A stretch of DNA of 64,000 nt. Source: Plasmodiophora brassicae (lineage: Eukaryota; Endomyxa: Phytomyxea; Phytomyxea; Plasmodiophorida). A model generated the notes under the pieces. It searched no databases and was not told the DNA's origin. It saw only the letters and a list, made by a program, of their open reading frames with translations. The stretch's first letter is position 1; every line of letters begins with the position of its first letter. Position numbers and translations under genes: made by a program. The stretch lies in NCBI GenBank assembly GCA_036867785.1, contig CP145414.1, positions 1,364,001-1,428,000 of the forward strand. Reading direction: 5' to 3'. This document shows, piece by piece, positions 31,289 to 42,588 of the stretch.

Positions 31289-34200
31289 ATGTCCAACGTC
31301 TATCGGCTGGCGCACGTGCCCGACATCACCTACGACGTTGTTGACCTGCCGCCGGACGTCAGGGATGCCGATTGGCTGCACCGCATCCTGCAGGGTGGTG
31401 CCGAGGCAGTGACCGTCCCGGACGACTGGCCGATCCTGGCCGCCCCGGATCAATCCATGTCCAAACTGGTCCGGTTCTCGCACGACCCAGGCATGGCACT
31501 CTCATGCGAATTCGACCCGGCCGATAACGACGAGATTGTCCTGGCGCTGAACAATGCTCTCCAGATCGACCTGCATCGAAGAACGGGGCCGCCCTGCACC
31601 ATCCAGTTCTTCATCTCCGGTATTCGTCATTCGTTCGGGTCGCCTCGGTTTCTGTGCCAAGTAACGGGGCGTCTGGCATATCGCAGGGGATGTCATCTGC
31701 GCCTACGTCGTGGCCCCGCACATGGCACCTGAGCCGCCTGAACGGACGCCCAGTTCCCTGCACGACCTATTGGAATGCACCAGTCAGCTGCTCGCGCCGT
31801 CCGGGTCGTCGACGTCACTATCGTCATCACCGTCTGCGGGGAATGTGGCAACACCCGCCGGACAACACGCCTCCACGACGCCCAGATCAGGGTCGGCTGC
31901 TGCGCTGACGTCTCCCGGCCCAGGAGCGCGTCCCATATCGCCAGGGCCACCGCGACCAAAGGTCGCCTCCAGGCACGTTTCCAGTGCGTTCCTGTTCCGT
32001 AAGCGATCCCCGGCCTACGGCGGGATTACATTGCCTGACCAGGTGGCGTCTGTCAAAATCCCAAAGTACATGGCCCGGTTCGTACCGCATCGCATACGGT
32101 ACGTTCGCGAGCGGGAGTACGCCGACTGCACGCCATCGCCTGTCAAGATGGACATTGACGACGTTCGGGCGCCGGTGCCCGATGAAGGCGAGGCTGGCGG
32201 CGGATCGTCGTCTGAGCAGTCTAATGTGGGCAAGTCGACATCTGCATCGAGGGCGCCGTTGCTAACGTTGTCATGTAGGACGAGAGTGAGATGATTGATG
32301 AAAGCGATCCGCACGACGAGTTCGAACTGGCAGCGGCGCTACCGGCGCTGCTCGTGCTTCTCCAACAGCATGTCCACGATCCCTTCTTCTGTCGGATCGT
32401 GCTCGGCTATACGGCGGAGAGCGTTCCCAGGCAGGGTCGGTTTCGCCAGCATCTGTCGCAGCGATTCCTACGACAGCGCTGCCTGGCTCTCGCGTCGATA
32501 TCGCTGCCGGATTGGCGTTTGGAAGCGGAACCCGTTCCAGTGATGAGCCTGGGATCGGATTCGGCCGTGCACCCGAACCAGCTCTCGTCCATTGAACGCG
32601 TCACGATTGAGGACTGCGAGGTCCTCACCGGGTTCGATGGCGATATCCGGACACTGTCGCCTTCTGCGATTGCATTCTGGGACGAAGCCTGTCTGGAACC
32701 GTTCAAGTCCAGAGCCGACATCTCGTACGTTGTCGTGCCCGACATGACCGCGTCCAGATCCGAACAGTCGTCCCTGTACCAGCCGTTTTTCGAAGCCCTT
32801 AGCGTCATGTATGAGGTGCGACTGGCTCTGTCGCACGTTCCTGGTTCTGCTTGCTGACTACCGTAGACGTGCATGCTTGGACGGCACAGCGCCATCAAAT
32901 GCATCGACGACTTCATGTCCATGCCGACGCTGTTCCACGGCGGGTCGGCTCGACAGTACTACGAGTTCGTTATGGACCAGATCGGTATGCCGATGATGCT
33001 GGGCTCTCTGGTGTTCGTCCACGCCTCATCTGCGTCGGTCTACAGGCTCTCCAGCGCTGCGTGCTAAACTGTCGTCAACGGAAACCAGCATCGTCGTCCT
33101 GTACTTGGTCGTCGACAAGGATGACGGTCTCCTGTCGTCATTGCCTTGGTTTTCGTCTGTGGTCAACCGCCTGCGCCTGGCGTTCGGGTCACCAACCTGG
33201 GACTCCTCGTCCAGAAGGAAGAACGTCATCGCACAGGTTGTGCCTCGTGGGGTCATCCATGAGCGCTACGACCTCGTAGAGGACGGCCGGTGCAGCACGC
33301 TGCGACAGATGGCGTTCTCCGTGTTCTCCCGGTGCCATTTCGTCCCGGCCATACCTGCCGACGCCAGGGGTCAGCAGTCGGATCAGCTTCTGTCGAACGG
33401 TCTCGGTCTTACCGCTCTCGAGCCCGCGTTCGTCGTCCATGCCAGGTCCGACATTCCGTACCCCGGGCACGTTGCCGGGCACGATCAGCAGCAACGATCC
33501 TTGCTGGCCGTGCACGTCGCGTACACGGTCGTCGGTACGACAATGCTGTCCTGCCATAACGTGCTCGAGGCCGACTCACATGTGGCGCATGCATCAGGTG
33601 AATACGTGTGCGGGTGTGCCACCGATATGCGCGGTGAACGCCTGCAGACGAGCGTCTCGCGTGGCGCCACGCTGGCTCGTGGCCTCGAATCGTTCTGGAC
33701 GGCATGCATACGACCCATCCTGGACTTTCTTCATTCGCGCACGGACCAGGGGGCCATGACGCTCGTCGTCTGCAGGAACGGCACGCGGATGCCTGCTGAT
33801 GAGCAGTCGCTGTGGGCGTCCTTGCTAGCGTCCCGGTTGGGCGGCGTCTGGACATCCCTGAATGAGCGCGATCTGAGGGGGCGGGACGACGCTCCGCGCG
33901 ACGAGACGATCATCGCGAGGGACGTTGCGGCTGAAGACGCGGCGCCGGCCGACACACGATTCCTTGTGTCCGCTGCGTTCCTGACGTCGTGCGCAGGCAG
34001 CCCCGCGCTTCAGCCGGTCAGCACCCGCCTGTCCACGCATCTGGGGGGCCTGTGTGTTCTGAAACAGTGTGCCCGTATAGGTGGACGACCCGTCGGAAGC
34101 CTGCTTCGTCATGCACCGGCACTGGCCAATGGATGCCGCCTGCGGGCCTCGCGCCATTGTCCATGGCAACATCTACGACGGGCGCACGGGCATCGCCTTG

Positions 34201-34458
34201 CAAATGTCGCTGGAGGCCTACGTCGTCCACTCGCCGGCGAACCACCAGGTCGTGACGTGCGTCACGCCCGCCTTTGTGTTTGACGCGTTCAGGGCCGTTC
34301 TGGAGCAGACCGCGGCGCTGACCCTTTTCGAACCTGGCGAACCGCCGTTGCACATTTCCACGACGCACCGTCTCGCCCGATTGCTGGCCGTCGCCTTGCC
34401 GGACGCTGCTGATGCGCGCCAGCAGCAATCGTCGCCTTCGGACGGTCGTCCCGCGTGA
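31289..34458 (+). CDS. MED13: Mediator kinase-module subunit MED13
   Basis: MED13 links the CDK8 kinase module to core Mediator. Exon 1 (MSNVYRLAHVPDITYDVVDL onward) resembles the family's N-terminal domain. After an intron near 31650-31685 comes a disordered Ser/Pro/Ala region (31740-32000). From about 32640 is the signature LSPSAIAFWDEACLEPFKSR-type block with DISYVVVPD, equivalent to L-P-F-W-E-x-L-x-L-E-P-x-x-x-x-x-D-V. Later exons carry LRQMAFSVFSRC, SLLAVHVAYTVVGTTMLSC, EYVCGCATDMRGERLQ and SLVVCRNGT-like TLVVCRNGTRMPADEQ, matching the C-terminal domain of MED13 (S-V-F-x-x-C-R-R, H-x-A-Y, T-D-x-R-G). The last exon ends at 34458. At roughly 1000 residues it is about half the animal length, mostly by a shorter disordered middle. 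Confidence 0.72.
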
Positions 34459-34573
34459 GTACGACCATGCGTTCTATTATGTGCATAGTCGTACGTACGT
34501 CGTTGCAGTATACAAATACCCATCCAGCGCCCCCATTGCATACGTGTGTACTCAACGCTTCGGCGCGACGTCG

Positions 34574-35477
34574 TTATCGGTATACAGAGACCCATCCGGA
34601 CGGCGCCACGGTTCGCCAGGTCATCAGGGCGCCAGCGCTGACGACCGGAATCGCCAGGTTGTCGTCCAGGCCGTCGACCTCGCATAGCTCAGCTATCGCG
34701 GACGATACGCCTCCGACGACGCCCTGCGAGATGACCGATACGGGGTCGCGGTCCCCAACGACGACGGACAGGTACGTCGCCGTTACAATGAACGACGCGG
34801 TGGCATTGGCGGTCACGCCGATCAGCGTCTTGCCGTTCGCGAAGCGGAACGACGACGGCGTTGCAAGCCTGACGCCGAAGAAGGACGCGCACGGGTCACC
34901 GATCGTTACCAGCAGCGTCGCCTGAAGGTTATGCTGCTCAGCGACACGCGAGCAACGATGCGCGACGCCGGTACCAGGATGGCATACGGCTTCGGGAACA
35001 GCAGGAGAACCAGGTCGACACCGACCATCATGTGGAAGGCGCTGGGTAGGTCATGGAGCTCACGCGGCCGAAGGACGGGCGCGAACAACCTGTTGAACGT
35101 GTCGTTGAATTTGGGATCCGACCGGCGCCACCGATGCAGGGCGTAAAAGATGGCGACCGAGGTGGTCATTGCGGCAACGGCTTCCGCCGCAGTCAGAACG
35201 TACTGGCCAATGATGGCGAACGACATTCCTGGGCAGGCGGGCACACGCCTAAATCACGGGGCCCGACCCAGAACGGGTATCGTCGTGCGCGCGCGTTACC
35301 GATGCAAATGTGCACGGCCTTGCGGCGCAGCTGGATGGGGTCGACGGCACCGGCGGCAACGGGCGCATCGTCCTGCGCAACCCTGGCGTTCCAGGTGACG
35401 ACGACGTAGAGCACGACCAGGACGCCAGCAATGGCGACGAGCGGAACGGCGACGCCGCCCACGTCCGGGGCCAACAT
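34574..35477 (-). CDS. CTP-dependent diacylglycerol kinase (DGK1/SEC59 family)
   Basis: Multi-pass membrane kinase of the Dgk1/dolichol kinase/phytol kinase group, which phosphorylates lipid alcohols with CTP, usually at the ER. Exon 1 (from 35477) has a membrane helix and the family motif LRRKAVHICIG. Exon 2 begins near PACPGMSFAIIGQYV and ends KPYAIL. Intron 34922-34974 (53 nt, phase 0) leads to ATLLVTIGDPCASFFG, then RFANGKTLIGVTANA and SAIAELCEVDGLDDNLAIP, equivalent to the G-D-x-x-A-S-x-x-G, K-S-x-x-G-S and E-A-x-x-x-x-x-x-D-N-L-T-I-P signatures. About 260 residues, close to yeast Dgk1 (290). Substrate (diacylglycerol versus dolichol) cannot be told from sequence, but the DDNLAIP form favours Dgk1. 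Confidence 0.8.
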
Positions 35478-36091
35478 TGCCTAGGGGCGCGCGTCGCGCT
35501 TCCGACGCGCAACCGCGAATCAACGGGGACACCGTTTTGAACGAGCGAACGCGCGCGCCCCCCGCGTGAACGCCACGAAGCGCGTGTATGGATCGATGCC
35601 CCCTCCGTGGCGTTACGGTTCAGCAGACGGTCGACGACGACGTCGCCAGTGGGCCGACTATACGTGACACGCGTCTCGTGTCCGCCGGGGGCGCAGGACG
35701 AGCCGAATGCCGCGCACGCAACGTTTTTCGGGGTGCCGCGACTGCCGCGCGTGACGGCCCACTGTCGGGGGGGGGGGGGGGGGGCGGCTCGACCCTCGGT
35801 GTAACTGTCACTGGCGGCGCGCGTTGACGGCGGCGGCATATCCCGCCATCACTCCACGGGGGACTACTGGGCGCGTTGTCGACGCAGCAGCCGTGTCTGC
35901 CGGAACGTGGCGTTGCCGTCGTCGAGCGCAGCAGGTGATCCTATTTTGAGTGCGCGCCGTGGTGGTGGGTGGTGTGTGGTGCAGCAGGTCGCAGTGCAGG
36001 CGACGGGTCCCCCTGACGGCCGCGTGGTGGCTGTTGTTGTCCCCGGGCGAATACAGACGTGCGTTCGGGGAATCGCTGACGTGGCGGGGCG
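35478..36091. other. Intergenic, GC-rich, with an 18-G run
   Basis: Divergent spacer between the kinase gene (-) and the LisH-like gene (+). Several overlapping frames are open only because of high GC content. A run of 18 G occurs at 35767-35784. Confidence 0.5.
35767..35784. repeat. Poly-G tract, 18 nt
   Basis: Uninterrupted run of 18 guanines, far longer than any other homopolymer in the window. It could form a G-quadruplex or be an assembly gap-edge artefact. Confidence 0.8.
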
Positions 36092-36661
36092 ATGCTGGAC
36101 GGGGAGGCGGACCAGTGTGCGGCGCGTCTGGTGGCGCAGTGGTGCGAATCCCGGGGCCTGTGGGACTGTGCCGCCGCCCTGCAGGCCGCCGTCCCCAACG
36201 GCCACCTGCCGCTCACGTCCGACCAGGTCCTCGTTGCCGTCAACGCGCTGATCGCGCAGCATCTAGCGGGGCGGGCCGCCGCCGTCACGTCGATGAAGTG
36301 CACGCCGCCCGGGTCGACGCCGACCGCCGACGCGTTCCTGCAACTGAGCGCCAGCGCCGATCCCGACATGCTGGACGTTGTCGGCGCGCCTGTCAGCGGC
36401 GCGCGAAGACGCCTGGCGCAGGACGGGGAGAGTTTCCCGCCCGTCGAGGCCATCCGCAATCGCATGTCGAACGCCATCATCCGGTCGGAATCGGCGGTCG
36501 CCCTGCACCACCCGCGCCGACGATCGCTGTCGTCCGAGCAGCGCCCGGACCTGAACGCCAGCTCCATCTCGGCGGCCAGCTCCACCGTCATCGTCGACGA
36601 CCTGCTGCGCGACCAGGACACGGTCGACCTCGACAGGTTCCTCGACGAGATCCACCAATAA
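36092..36661 (+). CDS. Unknown protein with a LisH-like N-terminus
   Basis: Single exon, 189 residues. Residues 9-34 (CAARLVAQWCESRGLWDCAA, then ALQAAV) resemble a LisH dimerisation motif, L-x-x-L-I-x-x-Y-L-x-x-x-G-x-x-x-T-A-x-x-F. The rest has no recognisable domain: a Ser/Arg-rich centre (HHPRRRSLSS) and an acidic C-terminus, DDLLRDQDTVDLDRFLDEIH, which might form a short amphipathic binding helix. LisH proteins commonly act as dimeric scaffolds in microtubule or ubiquitin-ligase complexes. The strongly biased codon use and lack of a stop suggest it is real, but I cannot exclude a spurious GC-driven frame. Confidence 0.5.
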   Translation: MLDGEADQCAARLVAQWCESRGLWDCAAALQAAVPNGHLPLTSDQVLVAVNALIAQHLAGRAAAVTSMKCTPPGSTPTADAFLQLSASADPDMLDVVGAPVSGARRRLAQDGESFPPVEAIRNRMSNAIIRSESAVALHHPRRRSLSSEQRPDLNASSISAASSTVIVDDLLRDQDTVDLDRFLDEIHQ

Positions 36662-37022
36662 GTACAGCATCATCGTACAGCGGCGCCGTCGGCGGCGGAT
36701 CGACGCTGTCGTGGGTCTACCGTCACCCGTTAGCAGGGCAGAGCGTGACGCCACGCTCGCCGCCTCCACGAATCTTGCCCGTCGACAAGTTGACTCACGG
36801 GTGGTCGCCCAGGACACGAGGTGCCATGAGTCACACGCGGGATACTGTCGTGTCACTCTTGGCTGGACGGGGGGGTGAAGCCGTGTCAGCGCACACGCCC
36901 CACCCAACGCGCTGTCATTACCGAATTATCGCGCTAGTTGCGTTACGAACCGAACCCTACCATTTTCTAACGCCAAGACGGGGGGCGCACGCGCACGCGC
37001 TGATCTAACCAGCACCAACGAC
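36662..37022. other. Intergenic, no recognisable feature
   Basis: Spacer between two plus-strand genes; presumably 3' flank of one and promoter of the next. Confidence 0.5.
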
Positions 37023-38347
37023 ATGTCGGCCGTACAGGACCAACAGCAGCAGCAGCAGCAGCACAGCCGCGACGACCACTTCTCGTCGTCGTCCGACTCG
37101 GAGGTCGACTCGACAACGTCGCCCGTTGTCGTCGCCGCGCCACACCTGGCGATCGACACGTCGGCGGACGACGACCACCCGATGGCGGCGGCGACGGGAC
37201 AGGGCCGGGCCCGGGGCGCCGACGACGACGTGCCCACCGAGTTCTGGATGGCGACCCGGCAGACGCAGTGCGGCGCGAACCTGACCGAACGCATGGTGTC
37301 GTTCATGAAGCAGGTGACGGCCGCCCAGGCCGAGTTCGCCGACAAGCTGGCGGCCATCTCGGCCGCCGAGTTGCAGCGCGCCAAGAACGGCCCGGCCGAT
37401 TCGCCCATCTACGCCGAGTACTGGACGCAGCTCCAGCTCGCCATGCGCCTCTGCCGGACATGGTCGGCGTCGACCAAGGAGATGACGTCGGCGATCGGCG
37501 CGCTGATGGCCCCCATGGATCGCGTCGTGCTGATCGGGCGCGCGCGCATGAAGGAATGCGCCCACTGGAACGTCGAGCTGAACAAGGCGCTGTCCGTGTT
37601 CCACACGAACGTGGCCAAGCGCCAGGCCAAGTGCTACAAGGCGCTGGCGGTCGTCATGACGCCCGAGTACTTTGACCAGACGCCGGCGCACAAGGCGCAC
37701 GCCGTCCGCCGGGCGGCGCCGACCGTCGCCAAGTACGTCGAGCAGATCGACGAGGCCAACGCCTGGCTGACCAAGTACATGGCGCAGCGCCCGACGCTCA
37801 AGACGCGCCTGGAGACGCTCGAGGCCAAGCGCATCGACCTGACGCGCACGGCGCTGACGACGTTCGCCGCGCAGATCCAGACGATGGGCCAGGTGCTGGC
37901 CGAGACCGCCCAGGAGATCGTCGCCGGCGTCGACGCCGTCGACGACCGCGCCTGCAAGATGGCCTTCGTCAACGACCTGAAGGCGCTGCCGACGCCGCAC
38001 CTGGAGAACCCGGCCCTGTTCGAGTACACGCTGCCGGTGCCGATCAGCGAGCTGGGCCTGCGGGCGGTGCGCGTGCCGCGCGCGCCGCGCCCCCCGCACC
38101 AGCAGCCGCAGCGCGGCGCCGCCGCCCAGGACGACGACCTGGAATCGTCGGCCGTGTCGACGTCGGAGGCGCGGACGCCCAGCAGCGTCGCCGGCGACGC
38201 ACAGCACATGGAGATGCCCGCCGAGGACGGCAACCGCATGACGTTCCGCCTGTCGTCGCTGGCGCAGCGCATGTTCGGCACGGGCGGCGACGTGAAACCG
38301 GTGGCGCCGGCGGCGCGCCGGGCGTCGCGCAAGCCGCAACGCGATGA

Positions 38348-38385
<38 letters not shown>

Positions 38386-38624
38386 CGAGCGATGCGGACG
38401 ACGATGGCCACGCGGACGACGACGAGGCCGACGAGGACGTCGTCGACAACGGGGTCGGCGTGGAGCGCGCCGCCGCCGCCCAGAACGGCCCGACCCGGTT
38501 CGGGAACATCCCGATCAACAACGGCAAGGCGGGCGGGCGCCCGGGCATGAAGGTCGCGCGTCGCGCCTCGGCCGTCGCCAACGCCGACGAAATGGACCGG
38601 TCGTTCATGGCGCCCAGCGCGTAA
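37023..38624 (+). CDS. F-BAR-domain-like protein with polyglutamine tracts
   Basis: Single exon, 533 residues. After an acidic, Ser-rich leader with seven glutamines (CAG run at 37041-37061), the segment from about residue 75 begins VPTEFWMATRQTQCGANLTE and continues as a long helical stretch to about 330, with FAAQIQTMGQVLAETAQEIV near its end. Starting with an F-W aromatic pair, spacing and predicted coiled-coil helices fit an F-BAR domain, which bends membranes in endocytosis and cell-edge dynamics; homology is inferred from pattern only. The C-terminal third is disordered, with a tract of 12 glutamines (38349-38384) followed by a strongly acidic stretch. No SH3 domain is present. The lack of introns in such a long gene is unusual in this window. 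Confidence 0.6.
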
Positions 38625-38769
38625 TCGTCATCACCACCTCCACCATCATCATCAACAACAACAACAACAGCACGCCTGCATGGGATAAACAGCAGTGAAC
38701 GGTTCGTGTGTAGAGGCTACTGGCCCGATCTGCAGTGTACTGAGAGGTGCATCGAACCGGTCGGCCGGG

Positions 38770-39757
38770 TCAGACGGTGTGGGCACCGCCGCCGCCACCC
38801 GGGCTGGTCAGCGCGGTCGTCGCCCTGCGCTCCGGTCGCGTGCGCTCGTCGATGGCCAGGGCGGCCTGGCCGCGGAATCGCTCGATGGAGGCGCGTCGTC
38901 GGTAGTAGAGGACGGCGGCGACCACCAGGAGCGACCCGACGATGGCGGCGATGACGGCGACGATGACGACGCGGTGCAGGTCGCGCTGCGCGTCGGGCGT
39001 CGACGCCTGTGGCAGCACGTCGACCTGGGCCGACGCCGCCAGCGGCGTCAGCGCGGCGCAGGACCGGCGCATGACGATGTCGCCAATGTAATGGTCCTGG
39101 GCGGTCGCCGTGAACCCTTGCAGGACCAGGGCGGCCAGCGCGTACCGCGGCAGGCGCGCCGGGTCGATCTCCAGGCGCACGCGGTGCAGGAGGTCGTCCT
39201 CGGTCGTGTACGTCCACGACAGGGCCGTCGGCGACGACCTGTCCGCTCTGCAGGGCCCCGAGGCGACCATTTCCAGGGTGACCTGCACCACTGGGCGTCA
39301 GCGCCGCTTGGGGGGCGGACGCGCAGGCGACGACGACGCGACCTTTAACGAGCTCGCCCTGGGCATGCGGGCCTCGAACTCGATGCTCGTCAACGGGAAC
39401 CCCTGCGCGGGTTCGGTCAGAACGACGAACGGCGGCCCGTATAGGTGGACGGCGTACGGATGGGCTGGCATCGAAGCAGACGTCGCTGGAGGCGGTCAGC
39501 GGCAGGCGCAGCTTGGACGACGCCGACGGGATGACGTGCAGCATCGACCCGGGCCCGTTCGGGTTGGGGACGCGCGCGATCTGGGTGAACGCCATGTACG
39601 ACATGGGCGTCTGCAGCGACGTGCGACCGGCGACAAAGTCGCGAGCATCGTCAAAGTCGGCGACGCGGACCTGCAGGTCGCGGCAGACGCCATCGTCGTC
39701 GTCGTTGTTGCCGGCCCGCGCCACGACAACCAACATGACGGCCAGGGCGGACAGCAT
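38770..39757 (-). CDS. Unknown type I single-pass membrane protein
   Basis: Three exons give about 280 residues. Exon 1 opens with a signal peptide, [17 protein letters not shown], then an ectodomain with [18 protein letters not shown] and [17 protein letters not shown] short middle exon encodes [19 protein letters not shown]; the introns on either side are about 65 and 50 nt. The last exon carries [17 protein letters not shown], a membrane helix [19 protein letters not shown] followed by YYRRR, and a short cytoplasmic tail ending GGGGGAHTV. The C-terminal -HTV could bind a class I PDZ domain (S/T-x-V). Two or more ectodomain cysteines may pair. I do not recognise the ectodomain; an adhesion or receptor role is only a guess. 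Confidence 0.55.
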
Positions 39758-39931
39758 CGGTCCCTGAACGACGCTCCCAAATACTGGCGGGGCGCGACCG
39801 GGATGGAGCGGTGGCGCCAGGCTCGCCCCATGACTCGCGAGAATATCTTCTGGGGCGGCAGGACCCTGTGACGGCGACGACACGAGAGCGCACCCTCACA
39901 ATCCGTTCTATATCTGCCGACAGCTGATCGT

Positions 39932-41224
39932 TCATTGCCGGGAGCAGGGCGACGAATCGTCGGGGTCGTCCTTGAAGATGGCGCAGTGGGGAAGGCCGGC
40001 GGCGTCGATCCACCCGCGGTACATGCCCGACGTGTTCGGCATGGCGATGCGGCCGCCGGCATCGACGGCGATCAGCCCGCCGGTACCGCCGGCATCCTCC
40101 ACGCGTCTCAGGCTGGCGGCGGTCGCATCGCGCACGCCCTGCTGCCCGTACTTGATGCGACAGGCGACGTCGTACGCCGCCACCGTCTGTATGAAGAACT
40201 GGAACAGCGGCGGGGGGTGATACGTCAGATGTGACGTTACCAGCAGGCGCACCAGCTGGTCGAACCTCGCCGTCGCCCGTCCCGGAACACGCCACGACCC
40301 CGTTCTCGGCATAGTTGCCAGCGCCGATCAGCGGCGTATCGCCGATACGCCAAGTCCACTTGTTGGTCTTCCCGCCCGTCGACGTCGCGGCGGCCAGGTT
40401 GCCGAGCGCGTCCACGGCCACAGCACCGACGGTGCCCTTGGACGGGACCGGCGCGCCATCCGCCTCCGACAGCGTCGGCGCCAGACCCAGGCCCTGACGT
40501 TCACAGGACACAACGCCGTCAGCGACACATGTCGAACACTGGCATTGCTGGGCCGGAGAGGCGTACCGCCCGATGCTGCGCGTATCGGTGCGACGTGTCA
40601 AAGTAGGACGGGTCCACGAGGTCCAGGTGGTGATCCAGGGCGAACTGTTCGGCGTCGGCGCCGGCCAGGAAGCAGTGCGTCCCGGGTGCATGCCGACGGA
40701 TCAGGTCGGCCAGCAGAATCGGGTTCTTCACCCGGGACAGCATCGTGCAGGCGCCGGATCGCCCCGACAATCCGTCCGTCACCGACGCCTGTCGCACCGT
40801 CAGCACCTGCGCCAATGGCAAACCGGTTCGATACGACGGGCACAGGTTCGGTACCTCACATCGGTGCAGGCCGTCCCGTGTGTAGACGGCGCCTTTGCCG
40901 GCGTTGAACAACGGGTTGTCTTCCAGGGCGACCACCGCCGCAATGCAGGCGTCGACGGCCCGTGTCGACGAGCTGGGCGACGACGACGCCGTCAGCGCGG
41001 CATGGCCGGCCACTAGCGCGTGTCCCAGGCCCTGGAGCAGCGCCTGCCTGCGCCCATATTACGCACACGTCAGTCGACGACGCCGGGTGTGCCATGAACG
41101 GCCAGAACACGGCAGACCGCTGGTCGGGCGTGACGCGCTCCCTGCTAATGATACCGGCGCCACCGTGCACGACGAGGACTGGCGGCGCCGGCGTCGTCAT
41201 CTCGGGGGTCTCCTTACGCGGCAC
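39932..41224 (-). CDS. Asparaginase/isoaspartyl peptidase-family Ntn hydrolase
   Basis: N-terminal nucleophile hydrolase that cleaves itself to expose a catalytic threonine and hydrolyses asparagine or beta-aspartyl peptides. Exon 1 has [17 protein letters not shown]. Later exons carry [52 protein letters not shown], then [20 protein letters not shown] in which GTVG holds the predicted nucleophile, followed by [28 protein letters not shown] and [11 protein letters not shown]. The usual D-x-S-I-M-D-G block before VKNP is replaced by a diverged [15 protein letters not shown]. At least four introns; those starting GTACCG near 40855 and GTACGC near 40570 keep the frame. The start may be at 41224 or 41200. 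About 330 residues, normal for the family. Confidence 0.88.
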
Positions 41225-41655
41225 GGACTGGCGGTCCGCGTCCGGCCAATGGCGAGGTCGGTGGGCGGCCTGCGAGTGCCGCCTGCTGACCGGGCGGGAC
41301 CCCGTTGACAGTACGTCGCCGACGTGCCTATGGCGGATGGTGGCGGGGACATGCCTGGGATACCGCTGTACGTATGCTGCCTGGGGCCAGCAGTTGTCTG
41401 TAGTGCAGAGACATCCATGCTGCTGCAGCTACCGTATATACAGTACTATGGTCGTCGCTCCTTAAGTGCCCCGTCACAGGCAGCGTAGGCGACTGTGTGA
41501 CGGCGTACGCACAGCCATGCGCCACCTGGCTTCGTCGGGGGAAGCCGAAACGCACTGTGTACCGCCTAGGCCCGCGCGGCTTCCGCTGCCTGCCGCATGT
41601 CATAGGTCCGGTTGTCATTTGTGAATTGGCTTGACGACGAGCAGACGCGGGGACA
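41225..41655. other. Divergent intergenic region
   Basis: Between the asparaginase gene (-) and the secreted lysine-rich gene (+). No coding or RNA feature recognised. Confidence 0.5.
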
Positions 41656-42588
41656 ATGTCGTCAGCTATGCGCCTTCTTCTTGTCGTTGGCGTCATTGCC
41701 GTCATTGGCATGGCCTATGGGCTCGACGACGAGTTCGGTGAGTCGTTCACGAATCCACCAAAGACGGTATGAGTGATCGCCCTCCGGCATGTAGGTGGTC
41801 CACCGCAGGGCAAGCCGCAACCGCCACAGGGCAACCCGCAACGGCCGCAGGGCAACCCGCAACCGCAGCAGGACCACCATCAACCAGGACATGAGGAGGA
41901 GGACGAGGACCGGTCTGGAGAGAATGATGGGCATTCCCACGGCAACAACGGCCAACGCCCTGGCCAGAACGGACACGATGACGGGCACAAGCTGAACGAG
42001 GGACCCCAGCACGGACCAGTTCAAAACGGAAAACCTCAGCCGCGTCCGGCTGGCCAGCAGGGCAGGCTGGTAATGGAGGCTTCCCCTGAGCAGAAGGTAG
42101 CCAACGAAGTCGTCCATGGAGCGCAGAACGACGCCAAGAAGGTTGTCAAGGGAGCGAAGAAGGCCGTCAAGGGAGCTCACAAGGCCGAGAAGAAGGCCGT
42201 CAAGGGAGCGCACAAGGGCGAGAAGAAGGCCGTCAAGGGAGCGCACAAGGGCGTGAAGAAGGCCGTCAAGGGAGCGCACAAGGGCGTGAAGAAGGCCGTC
42301 AAGGGAGCGCACAAGGGCGAGAAGAAGGCCGTCAAGGGAGCGCACAAGGGCGAGAAGAAGGCCGTCAAGGGAGCGCACAAGGATGCCAAGAAAGGCAAGA
42401 ACGCCGTAAAGGGCGCGCAGAAGAAGGCTAAGAACGCTGCGGCCAGGAAGATCGCCGCTGCAAAGAAGAAGGCTGCCGCCGCCAAGAGGGCCGCCGCTAA
42501 GAAGGAGCGCAAGGCAAAGAAGGGTATCAAGAAGGTGGCCCACAAGGCGGAGAAGGCCGTGAACAAGGAGATTAAGAAGGTTGCCTAA
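41656..42588 (+). CDS. Secreted lysine-rich tandem-repeat protein
   Basis: Two exons joined by intron 41738-41794 (57 nt, donor GTGAGT) give 291 residues. Exon 1 is a signal peptide, MSSAMRLLLVVGVIAVIGMA, followed by GLDDEFG. The next part has repeats PQGNPQ and is rich in Pro, Gln, Gly, Asn and His, with an acidic patch HEEEDEDRSG. From about residue 115 the protein is extremely basic: seven 11-residue repeats of form KAVKGAHKxxK, then AAARKIAAAKKKAAAAKRAA and a C-terminal KAEKAVNKEIKKVA. Almost no hydrophobic or aromatic residues occur there. The layout (signal peptide, disordered linker, Lys/Ala/Gly polycation) recalls biomineral-templating, DNA- or wall-binding and antimicrobial polycations, but no named family fits. 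No membrane segment besides the signal. Confidence 0.75.
42160..42390 (+). repeat. 33-bp tandem repeat inside the lysine-rich gene
   Basis: Seven direct repeats of 33 bp, each encoding KAVKGAHKxxK with GE, GV, AE or DA at the variable place. Several units are nearly identical in DNA sequence, indicating recent expansion or gene conversion. Confidence 0.9.

Noticed and set aside
37005-38411. 468-codon minus-strand frame starting with a leucine run
   Set aside because: Antisense to the F-BAR gene; the leucine run is the reverse reading of the CAG tract.
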